This document shows, piece after piece, positions 55,471 to 64,000 of a stretch of DNA of 64,000 bases. The notes below the pieces were generated by a model. The model did not search any database. It was not told where the DNA came from and was given only the letters and a program-made list of their open reading frames with translations. The stretch covers positions 66,528,938 to 66,592,937 of the forward strand of contig CM046442.1 of the NCBI GenBank assembly GCA_025506515.1, written 5' to 3'. A program made the translations under genes and the position numbers. Each line of letters begins with the position of its first letter. Position 1 is the first letter of the stretch. The DNA is from Flaveria trinervia. Taxonomy: Eukaryota; Streptophyta; Magnoliopsida; Asterales; Asteraceae.

Positions 55471-56240
55471 ATCTCCCACTTGCACAAGATTCATAGAAGA
55501 TTGATGCAAGTAGTAAATACCGCCTAACAACGGTTTACTACCCTTAATACGCATGACTAAAAGCCATTCAATAACATTAACCCCTTCAAGTATCCAACTT
55601 GAAAAGATTTAGGTGAATCAATCATTTATCCTTTTGTTGCATATGTCATGTTAAATCCAAGGACACAGAATGATCATTCCTTGTTGATTTAACTTAATCA
55701 GGCCTTAGACATCTTGCTCTCAATGAATAAGAGGAAAAAATTCCATCTTGACTACATACGTTTCTCACAATCACCTCGTGTCTCACCTGAACATAGCCTT
55801 ATGTACTGTCCATTATTTAAGAGCAGTGAAGAACTAGCTCAAGGTGTAACACTTTGGTGAATATCAAAACCCAATATTTATCTCAGGTCAGAGGATAACA
55901 AATGATATTCCCCTTTACTCAAATTTACTTATGATCAATCAAGAAGATTCCATGTAGTAAAAATTGAGACGCGGTCAGTCCAATATTCATATCCTACAAA
56001 TATCTATGAACTTTGGTAGCAACCAATTACTCTATATTCATGCCTTATGAATATCCACCAATCCATGTTCATAATAGTCTTATGTTCATATTTGTTCCCA
56101 CAACATGACTGACTACGGACATTTAGATTAATAAACATATTCAAGGATGCATACATACTAAAAGGATCATAACTCAGAATATCAAAATATATGAAAAAGT
56201 TAAATATTACATTGTTCCAAGCTATTAAATACTAAACAGA
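55471..56240 (-). other. Cop-E polypurine tract and 3' untranslated region
   Basis: Homologous to 32396-33169 of Cop-A, including AATACCGCCTAACAACGG and AAGATTCCATGTAGTAAA. No gene is seen. Confidence 0.85.
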
Positions 56241-57790
56241 TCAATTCCAATCACTAGAATATCGAAGCCCTAAGGCATAAGTATGACATTCATGCTTTGC
56301 CCTTTCAAGGAGCTTCATCAGTGGATTCGCAATGTTTTGATGGGTATGAACTTTATTAATACATATTTTTCCTTTTTCAACTTCATCCCTTATGTAGTTG
56401 AATCTCCGCTCAATGTGTCTAGTCTTTTGATGTGCATGAGGTTCCTTGATTTGTGCAATCGCACCCTGGTTATCACAAAAGATTTCTAGGGGGTCTTGAC
56501 TGGTAGAGACCACCCCTACATCGGCAATAAATTTCTTTATCCATGCAGTTTCTTGAGTTGCTAATGAGGCCGCTATGTATTTGGATTCTGTAATGGACAA
56601 TGCTACCACGTCTTGTTTTGAACTCTTCCAGGACACTACTCCTCCATTCTTAATGAAGACATACCCCGATTGTGATCGAGAATTAGTTTGAAAACTCCCA
56701 TCCGTGTAACCCTTTACAATAAGTTTCTCTTTATCAAAATTGTATGTTAGAAACATATCCTTAGTCCTCCTAAGGTATTTCAATATACTTTTAACAACCA
56801 TCCAATGGCTATTACCTAGATTCTACTGATATCGGCTTGTCATGCTTAACGCGTATGACACGTCGGTTTAGTGCATATCATCGCATACATGATGGATCCT
56901 ATAGCAAATACATAACGAATGTCCTTCATTCGATCTTGCTCATCCTTTGAGCTTGGATGTTGAGATGTACTCAATATTCTCCTTCTTTGAATAGGTACCA
57001 TACCTTTCTTAGAGTTCTCCATCTTGAACCTTTTCAAGATTTTATCAATATATGCACTTTGGTTTAATCCTATCAACCGCCTCGATCTGTCCCTATAGAT
57101 CTTTTTCTCAAAATATAGGCAGCTTCAGCGAGATCTTTTATGGAAAAACAACTTCCAAGCTAGGTTTTAACACCTTCCATGGATGGAATATCATTTCCAA
57201 AAAGTAGCATGTCATCAACATACAATACTAAGAATGTAATTATGCTCCCACTAGCCTTTTTATATACACAAGCCTCATTAGCGTTTTTTATGAAACCAAA
57301 TTTCTTGATCTCTTCATCAAAACGTTGATTCCAACTTCTTGATTCTTATTTCAATCCATAAATTGATCTTTTTAACTTTCATACTTTATTATGATGTCGT
57401 GGATCGAAAAAACCATCAGGTTGAACCATATGGACAGTCTCTTCGAGATGTCCATTAAGAAAAGTGGTTTTCACATCCATTTGCCAAACCTTATAGTCAT
57501 AATATGTAGCTATGGCAAATAATATCCTAATTGAACTTAGCATTGCCACAGGCGAGAAGGTTTTATCATAATCAACCCCTTAAGCTTGAGTGAAACCTTT
57601 TGCCATAAGTCTTGCTTGATAAGTATCCAAGTTTCCATGCATATCCGTTTTCTTCTTGAAAACCCACTTGCATCCAACCGGTTTGGAGTTTAGTGGAGGG
57701 TCAACCAATTCCCAAACTTGGTTGTCATACATGGATTGCATCTCTACGTTCATGGCTTCCAGTCATTTGTCACAATCCGTATTGGACATT
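56241..57790 (-). pseudogene. Cop-E reverse transcriptase and RNase H, broken
   Basis: RNase H is open in 56801-56241 (KGYTDGSFQTNSRSQSGYVF, SITESKYIAASLATQETAWI, FCDNQGAIAQIKEPHAHQKT, ending LRYSSDWN). RT fragments include GLNQSAYIDKILKRFKMENS in 57076-56846 and the active site YVDD at 57211-57222. Upstream RT (57300-57700) is recognisable as KVWQMDVKTTFLNGHLEETV-like text but has many stops and shifts. The DS residues before RSQSG found in Cop-A are reduced here. Confidence 0.9.
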
Positions 57791-58670
57791 GCATCCTAGT
57801 ATGTAGTTGGCTTATCGGAGTCAACCACATAGCATCCATTCATGAAAAATCCATATCTTTTCAGGTGGAATGCTAACTCTACCAGATCTGTGAATGTGTT
57901 GTGTGTATTGATAAATCTCTTAATCATTATCAATAACCTCTTGTTGATTGCTAGTGTCAACAAACATGTATCGGCTTGTGGATCTTGATCCTCATCAAAT
58001 TCCACTGTTCTATATGTTATTCCTTCCGTAAGGAACTTAGCTTCCAAGAACTCTGCCTTTCCAGCAATAAATACCTTTTGCTCTATTGGATCAAAGAAGT
58101 AGTATCCTATACAGTGTTTGGGATATCCAACAAATATATACTTAGTGGATCGACTTTCCAACTTGTTTTCAGTGTTTATCTTAACATAAGCTTCACAGCC
58201 CCATACTTTTAGATATGATAGCGATGGAACTCTTCCATGCCATACTTCAAAACGTGTCGAATCCACTTTCTTGGTCGGGGCAATATTCAAAATGCGAGCT
58301 GCGGAGAGCAATGCGAAACCCTAAAATAATAGAGGTAGTGAGCTTATAGCCATCATAACAATATCTAATAGGCTTCGGTTTCTCCTTTCAGACACACCAT
58401 TATGTTATGGTGTTCCGGGTGGAACAAGTTATGAGATGATCCCATAACTTCTTACATGGTCCTGAAAAGCCTCACTGAGGTATTCACCTCCTCTATCTGA
58501 ACGAAGAACTTTGATAGCATTATTAAGTTGATTTTCTACTCCATTCGTGAAGGTTTTGAACATTTCAAAAGCTTCATATTTATGTGTCATCAAGTACACA
58601 TAACCATAGCGACTGTAATCTTTGATAAAGGTAATGAAGTATCTTTCACCATTTCTTGTCATTGCTTAAA
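57791..58670 (-). pseudogene. Cop-E integrase core and C-terminus, broken
   Basis: Frame 58662-58429 has MTRNGERYFITFIKDYSRYG and VLRSDRGGEYLSEAFQDHVR with the second catalytic Asp. Stops follow around the Glu-bearing ERRN segment (58330-58430). Frame 58311-57796 has LSAARILNIAPTKKVDSTRF, EVWHGRVPSLSYLKVWGCEA and FVGYPKHCIGYYFFDP. Parallel to Cop-A throughout. Confidence 0.9.
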
Positions 58671-59334
58671 AGGACCACATACATCCGAATGTATGATTCC
58701 CAATAAGTCCTTTTCCCTCTCGCTAGTACCACGAAAGGGTGACTTGGTCATGTTACTTTGTAAACAAGATTCACACTTATCAAATGAAACATTTTCATCT
58801 GTTTTCAAAAGACCATTCTTTTGAAGTGTTTGAATTAAATTCATGTTTATGTGACCAATACAACAATGCCAAAGATATGAATCACTTAAACCCATTTTAA
58901 GTTTCTTGGTGTTGATTTTGTATAAGGAGTTGTTATAGGATGAATCATCATGAACCAATTGATAGACACTATTAAAAGGCATAGCCTTGAATAAAATACA
59001 TCATCCGTACATACATAAATACCATTATTACCAAATTTTATTTCATAACCTTATTGTTTTAAAAGGGAAATAAAAATTATGTTCCTAGTCAAACTAGGAA
59101 CATACAAAATGTTCTTAAGAACAACTTCCAAACCGTTTGAAAGTTTCAAAACCATTTGAAAGTTTCAAAACCATTTGAAAGTTTCAAAATATAGTCTCCT
59201 TCGACATAGACATCAACTTTTGCTCCGTTGCCCATGTAGAGACTTGTGTCTCTCTACTTGAAGTACTTATTTCTTTTGAACCCCTACAACAAGTTGCAAA
59301 TGTGAGTTCCACATCCGGTATCCAATACCCATGT
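58659..59334 (-). pseudogene. Cop-E integrase zinc domain and protease, split by a solo LTR
   Basis: Frame 58982-58659 reads YLWHCCIGHINMNLIQTLQK and KCESCLQSNMTK, the H-H-C-C zinc domain. The protease part 58983-59334 has stops. A 20-bp unit containing CCATTTGAAAGTTTCAAAA is repeated three times at about 59128-59190, a local expansion absent from Cop-A. The solo LTR cuts the gene just before the protease D-T-G region, after the text for NMGIGYRM. Confidence 0.85.
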
Positions 59335-60767
59335 TGTCACACCCCAACCTTGACGGCGGAAACGTCGAGATGTGAGGGTTACGATTGTTCATAGCCACAT
59401 AACGCTATTTTATAATTCCAAATATATTATTCATAAGTTTCATTAGTAACATTACAAGCAAAAGTTTCAACAAAGAATACATCATGTACAAATTCTACAA
59501 ATAACATGATCATCCATTTGATCTCTCGGTCCAATCCTAGATGTAATAAGCTTCAAAGAGTAGAACACATACCGGAGGTATTCCTGAAACATGTTAAAAA
59601 TAAAAGGTCAACATAAAAATGTTGGTGAGCATTCCATAGTTTCAATACATCGATTATATAAAAGGTGGCAATTCAAGTCATAAGTTAGTGAATAAAGTGG
59701 TTAGGGATGTTATGAACAATGCAACAATCAAACCTCGACAAAGTTTTACAAGTCTCAAACGTTTACAAGATTATACGATCAGCTAAGTGTACTTGGATCG
59801 ACTAAAGCAGGCTTGTCTGGCCCATAGATCTATGACTTCGCTGGGCTAGCAATAGTTAATGATTGTACATATAACGCCATAACATGGTAACCACAGAAGT
59901 TCAACTAACCACAACTTTGCATGATGAATTGCCATAAAGATTACAAGTCTCAAATAAGTTTACAAGTGCAATGATAATCAGTTAACATGTTTCACCCCAA
60001 AGTGTGAAAATAAGCAAAAAGGGGTATGGAAATACTCACTTGATCAAATAAGTATAAAATGACAATAACTAAGAAATGTAATAAGCGGTGATCCAATGTA
60101 GTTCTTCACAAGGCACCTAAAATTATATATATTTACAAGGTTAAAGTTTAATAATAAATTTGATGTTTAAACGAGCACTAGGGTTATAAGTGGAATTTGG
60201 GATGTGGATAATTAGATCCAACTAACAAGGTAAACTTGATTACGTTTTAGAGTCAATATACTATTTGATCATTTTGGTACTAACAAATAAAAGATAATTA
60301 TTTGTAACAAGTCTAAATATAGTTTAGCAAACTTTTATCATAACTCCCATTTTAAACAATAATATATACTTGTTATTTGACCAAAACAATGACTTAGTGA
60401 GTTATAACGGTATTCAATGTATATTTTATAAGAAAAATAATTTAAATATATTATTAGACCAAATAATTATTTAGTAAACTAAAACAATCTTTTGAGTTTA
60501 ACTTATAAGAAATAATTTAAATATATTATTGAACAAATAATAATTTAATAAGTTAAACATATTTAAAATCCATTTTATAAGAATTTGAACTAATTATATC
60601 ATTTGTTTAAAATAATTAATAATAGTATAAAGTATTAAAAGAAATAAATTTCTAGAAATTAGTTAGATGATTTTAAAAATATTTGAAGTTTTTAAATGAA
60701 TTTAGTATATTTGCTAGAAATTTTCTAGAAATTATTTTGGGCTGAAACCCCAAAAAATAAGATGGTG

Positions 60768-60842
60768 GTGCCCGGGTTCGAACCCGGGACCTCATGTGTG
60801 TGGGGCAAGCATCTTAACCAGTGAACCAGGGCCTTGGCCGTG
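60768..60842 (-). other. tRNA-like segment with Pol III A and B boxes
   Basis: The minus strand has an A-box-like CTGGTTCACTGGTTAAG (60817-60833) and, about 35 bases on, GGTTCGAACC (60775-60784) inside a perfect CCCGGG...CCCGGG T-stem. A seven-base acceptor stem and a clean anticodon stem are not found, so it is not an intact tRNA gene. It could be a tRNA-derived SINE head or a relic captured by the LTR. Confidence 0.6.
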
Positions 60843-61721
60843 CAAGATTTCAGTTTCGAAATGCTATAAACACAACCACCCAGAAAACCCCCAATCCTAA
60901 GAACCCTAGAATGTTCTTGGATTAAATTGAACACCGATTCGATCCTGGTAACGAATAATTTCATGGGGCTTTTGTTCCTCATGTTAAGACGAATATATCC
61001 ATGCATTTAATTACCTGGATTCGAGCAATTTCGATAGAGATGAGCACAAGATCAGTTCGCGATTGACTTTGGTCCAACCATGAGCAATTGCAGATGATAA
61101 TCAAATTAAACTCGTTCGTAGTTTCAGAGGGTTGTGTTCTTGGAAAACCCTCAATCAATTGCGTTTCTAAGTGTGCAAAAGGTGGGGTTCGACTCAGTTG
61201 CAGACCGCGATGGAGATGGAACTTCTTCGGGATGTTTGATTATGGTTCAGGTGAAATTATGTTGCATAGAAGTTTAGTTACTGTTGAACGATCATGTAGG
61301 TGTGATTAATTGGATTATTATTGTGTGTTAATACCTGAACGGCTATGTGATTAAGATTATCGGTTATGTGATGGTTTAAGGTGTAACCGGTGCTTTAATC
61401 ACAGTTATTACATGCATACCAGTTCGAAATGAGTACACGAACGGATTGGAAACGGTTCAGAGATTAAATCGATTGAAAAATTGGGAGTTTTGGGGGTGAC
61501 CGGACGGCCGGAATCTGGCCGAAAGTGGGCGCCGGAATCACGGGGAGCGAGAGAGAGAAAGGTTTCGGGTTTTGACATTCTACAACTTTAGTCCCTGTGG
61601 TTTAAACCTTTGTTAATTTATGCTAAAACATTTATTTTAAAGTTTCAAGATTAACAAATTAACCCCTTAACTTTTAAGTTTCAAACTTTTTTTTTCTTTT
61701 TTTTTTTAAATTTTATAATTT

Positions 61722-61862
61722 TTATAAATTATTATTATCATGATTATTATTATTATTACTCTTATGATTATTATTGATATTATTAATAGCATTATTATAA
61801 TTATTATCTTGATTATTATTATTATGATTATTAGTGTTATTGTAATATAATAGTTATATTAT
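61722..61862. repeat. ATT-rich microsatellite
   Basis: Runs of ATT interrupted by ATG, CTT and similar triplets, preceded by long T tracts. Simple sequence inside the solo LTR. Confidence 0.9.
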
Positions 61863-62002
61863 TAAAACTTTTTATTAAAATTTAATGATGAACCAACAAG
61901 TAAAACGTAAATAGCCCGCAAATTTCATAAAAGGCACAACTAGTCCTTATAATAATTTAACAAAGTTAACTTCTGAAATTAACGAAAATACATGATGTTA
62001 CA

Positions 62003-62918
62003 CATGTGTTTGAAGAAGTAACCTTTAAACCAATATGAATCATGAAGTTGTACCTAAGGTTTGCCTAGCATCCCTCTTGTTTCTCAACTCTTTGAGATAG
62101 GTTGGACAATTCCTTTTCCAATGTCCTATCTCACCACACTCAAAACATGGATCGTTCTCCGTTACCTTAGGCTTCTTAAGCTTAGGGTTTAGTGGTTCTG
62201 CTTTAGCCTTCCCTTTCCCTTTGTCTTTGATGTACCCCTTTCCTTTGGCAACATTTTCTTTGGGATCGGGGAATGGCCTTTTCTTATTGCCTCCCTCATT
62301 GATCAAGATAACAGGTAGAACCTTTCTACCCATCCCTGCCTTGGCTATTTTGAGCATTGCATGAAGCTCACCAATGCTCTTGTCCCACCCGTTCATATTG
62401 TAATTCATTATGAACGTCTCAAACCTTTTAGTTAGGACATTAAGGATCAAATCCATGGTAAAGTCCTTTGAGACGGGGCAGTTAAGCCTCTCGAGGTGAT
62501 CAACGTGACTTTGGGTTTCTTCCATGCGACACGCGTGAAGCACTTGAACCGTTTCGAAGTGCTCTACCCTAGCTTGTTGAAGGAACATTTCGTTCAACTA
62601 GGTAATCATGTCATATGCCCCATGATGCTCCAAATCCTTTTGTAGTTAGGGAATCATAGTTCCCAACATGAGGTAGGAAACCTGCATGGAATCCTCAGTA
62701 TACTCAAGCCAATTGTTATAGGCCTCAACATCCTCGGGGTCAGGTTGGTCATGAATGGGATCGTCAAGGACATATGCCTTTTTTTCTTTCTTGAGAACAA
62801 TTCTCATGTTTTGAAACCAGTCCATAAAGTTATTATGGGTAACACGATCCCTCTCTAAGATAGTTCTCAGCGATAGGGTAGGGATGGTCGGGGTCGTAGC
62901 ATTATTGTTTGCGGCCAT
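62003..62918 (-). pseudogene. gag: Cop-E gag with zinc knuckle, broken
   Basis: The start is the ATG at 62918 (MAANNNATTPTIPTLSLRTI), chosen by comparison with Cop-A. Frame 62942-62646 then reads NNFMDWFQNMRIVLKKEKKA and ends at a stop after LGTMIP. It continues in 62597-62040 with QQARVEHFETVQVLHACRME, ETFIMNYNMNGWDKSIGELH and the intact knuckle CFECGEIGHWKRNC at 62106-62147. About 20 residues corresponding to SYVLKMKRHIDRLE in Cop-A are missing after METQS, a small deletion. Confidence 0.92.
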
Positions 62919-63490
62919 TTCTACAAAATTTACAAAGTTCATATAGTATTTCTGAAAAAATTACATTTTTATTTATTAATACCCTTTTATGTCTCATAGA
63001 CAATTATTAAAACATCGGATCCAACGTTACAATTAAATAATGGTTAGGTGACCCTATGCACATGGTTTCCAATTCAAGTCATCCTACATACACACACGTT
63101 TGAGTTTACACATACAAGTGGTTAGGTGACCTTTATCTCACAAATAGTTCTCAAGTGATTTGAGTGTCGTGTAAAAGGATAGTGTTAAAATTTTTGCTAA
63201 AGGAACTTAAGTTTTCATTAATTCTTGTTTTCAAAACACTATGTACCTTGTATTCGCATGCTTTTAAATACATGGTACCCTATGGCTCTATTTTTAGTAA
63301 AAACATTTTTTATTATAATCATTAATCCTTTTAATAACCTTCTATTAATCACCTAATGATAAGGAACCATAAATTTTCAGCTTGTTTTGTTTGTTAATAA
63401 GTTTGTTATGCACATCCATATATCAAACAACCATTATATAACAAACAACCAAACAAGCATAATGATACAATCACAAATGCATGACCATAG
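62822..63490 (-). repeat. Tandem duplication of the Cop-E gag start and leader, copy 1
   Basis: A 669-bp unit beginning CCATAAAGTTATTATGGG includes the first 30-odd codons of gag and the leader. It is followed directly by copy 2. Leader motifs TGGTTAGGTGACC occur near 63041 and 63119. Confidence 0.95.
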
Positions 63491-64000
63491 CCATAAAGTT
63501 ATTATGGGTAACACGATACCTCTCTAAGATATTTCTCAGCGATAGGGTAGGGATGGTCGGGGTCGTAGCATTATTGTTTGCGGCCATTTCTACAAAATTT
63601 ACAAAGTTCATATAGTATTTCTGAAAAAATTACATTTTTATTTATTAATACCCTTTTATGTCTCATAGACAATTATTAAAACATAGGATCCAACGTTACA
63701 ATTAAATAATGGTTAGGTGACCCTATGCACATGGTTTCCAATTCAAGTCATCTTACATACACACACGTTTGAGTTTACACATACAAGTGGTTAGGTGACC
63801 TTTATCTCACAAATAGTTCTCAAGTGATTTGAGTATCGTGTAAAAGGATAGTGTTAAAATTTTTGCTAAAGGAACTTAAGTTTTCATTAATTCTTGTTTT
63901 CAAAACACTATGTACCTTGTATTCGCATGCTTTTAAATACATGGTACCCTATGGCTCTATTTTTAGTAAAAACATTTTTTATTATAATCATTAATCCTTT
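63491..64000 (-). repeat. Tandem duplication, copy 2 (cut by the window end)
   Basis: 510 bases match 62822-63331 without indels and with only a handful of substitutions (for example GATCCCTC to GATACCTC). It carries a second partial gag start (MAANNN side) that runs into leader sequence instead of more gag. The rest lies beyond 64000. Confidence 0.95.

Larger units (their letters stand above)
59335..62002 (+). mobile_element. Solo LTR, gypsy-type, in Cop-E
   Basis: It starts TGTCACACCCCAACC and ends ATGATGTTACA with exact CATGT duplications (59330-59334 and 62003-62007). Its 2668 bases contain no retrotransposon gene. Orientation is by the TGTCACACCCC start, which I remember as a common gypsy LTR start in composites; the lineage is not proven. 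It holds a tRNA-like segment (60760-60845, minus) and an ATT-rich microsatellite (61725-61860). A non-autonomous element is the alternative to a solo LTR. Confidence 0.8.
1070..64000 (-). mobile_element. Cop-OUT: outermost Sirevirus-like Copia element, split by four insertions
   Basis: Removing the nested insertions joins four pieces on the minus strand: about 54570-53232 (RT end, RNase H, spacer), 31236-28073 (spacer and ORF3), 12492-11886 (ORF3 end, PPT) and the 3' LTR (11885-11451 plus 1376-1070). Continuity across the Cop-D site is shown by the TCATC duplication and by an ORF3 frame that reads on across the join. Continuity across the solo LTR is shown by the GCTTT duplication. The gag, protease, integrase, RT active site and 5' LTR are not in the window; they should lie beyond Cop-E. 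The post-pol gene and PPT point to the Sirevirus (Maximus/SIRE) group. All coding parts carry stops. Confidence 0.75.
54571..64000 (-). mobile_element. Cop-E: relative of Cop-A, 5' end outside the window
   Basis: It has the same order and family as Cop-A: 3' LTR (about 54571-55470), conserved 3' untranslated region, RNase H, RT, integrase, protease, gag and leader with the TGGTTAGGTGACC motif. A gypsy-type solo LTR at 59335-62002 splits it. The 5' LTR is not in the window. The left boundary is fixed only to within about ten bases because no second LTR is available and the Cop-OUT flank is GGTTT-rich. Many stops are present. Confidence 0.9.

Noticed and set aside
60768..60842. Functional tRNA gene
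   Set aside because: No paired acceptor stem and no clean anticodon arm could be drawn.
60725..61006. 93-codon minus-strand open frame across the tRNA-like segment
   Set aside because: The frame translates a tRNA-like palindrome (HEVPGSNPGTT), a known source of false proteins; no other support.

Overview
This is repeat-rich plant nuclear DNA. I found no host gene. Almost every base lies in nested LTR retrotransposons, with plant-type tRNA-iMet primer sites, a Tekay/Del-like chromovirus and several Copia elements. The Copia elements with a large extra gene after pol resemble Sirevirus-type (Maximus/SIRE) elements that I associate with composites (Asteraceae). That family placement rests on remembered protein similarity and is only moderately sure.

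The nesting can be reconstructed from target-site duplications (TSDs). Cop-OUT, a minus-strand Copia element, spans the window: its 3' LTR starts at 1070 and its 5' end lies beyond 64000. Four insertions split it. (1) Tek1, a Ty3/gypsy chromovirus (1377-11450, plus), sits in the Cop-OUT 3' LTR, and a solo LTR of the Cop-D family (2660-3418) sits inside the Tek1 5' LTR. (2) Cop-D (12493-28067, minus, TSD TCATC) sits in the post-pol gene of Cop-OUT. (3) A gypsy solo LTR (31237-53231, minus, TSD GCTTT) sits between pol and the post-pol gene of Cop-OUT. It was split by Cop-A (31465-51716, minus, TSD GTAGC), which was in turn split by Cop-B (38436-50606, plus). (4) Cop-E (from about 54571 to beyond the window, minus) sits in the Cop-OUT reverse transcriptase and contains another gypsy-type solo LTR (59335-62002, TSD CATGT). 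Bases 1-1069 hold older LTR-like debris into which Cop-OUT probably inserted.

Every gag-pol set is broken by stops or frameshifts, so no element looks autonomous. The longest intact run is the Cop-B RT-RNase H frame (44407-45654). Domain order in the Copia elements is gag, protease, integrase, RT, RNase H. In Tek1 it is gag, protease, RT, RNase H, integrase, chromodomain-like tail.

The most interesting material is in the Cop-D/Cop-B/Cop-OUT group. All three carry a long extra gene (ORF3) between RNase H and the polypurine tract. It starts with a similar MAN-L/I N-terminus and continues with low-complexity, coiled-coil and basic regions. In Cop-B and Cop-D, the noncoding spacer just upstream of ORF3 repeats the short palindromic motifs found in that element's own LTR. 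The Cop-D motif (core AATGCGGA) is also arrayed in the LTRs of the unrelated Tek1 chromovirus. A shared DNA-binding or regulatory system acting on LTRs and ORF3 spacers is a testable hypothesis, not a conclusion.
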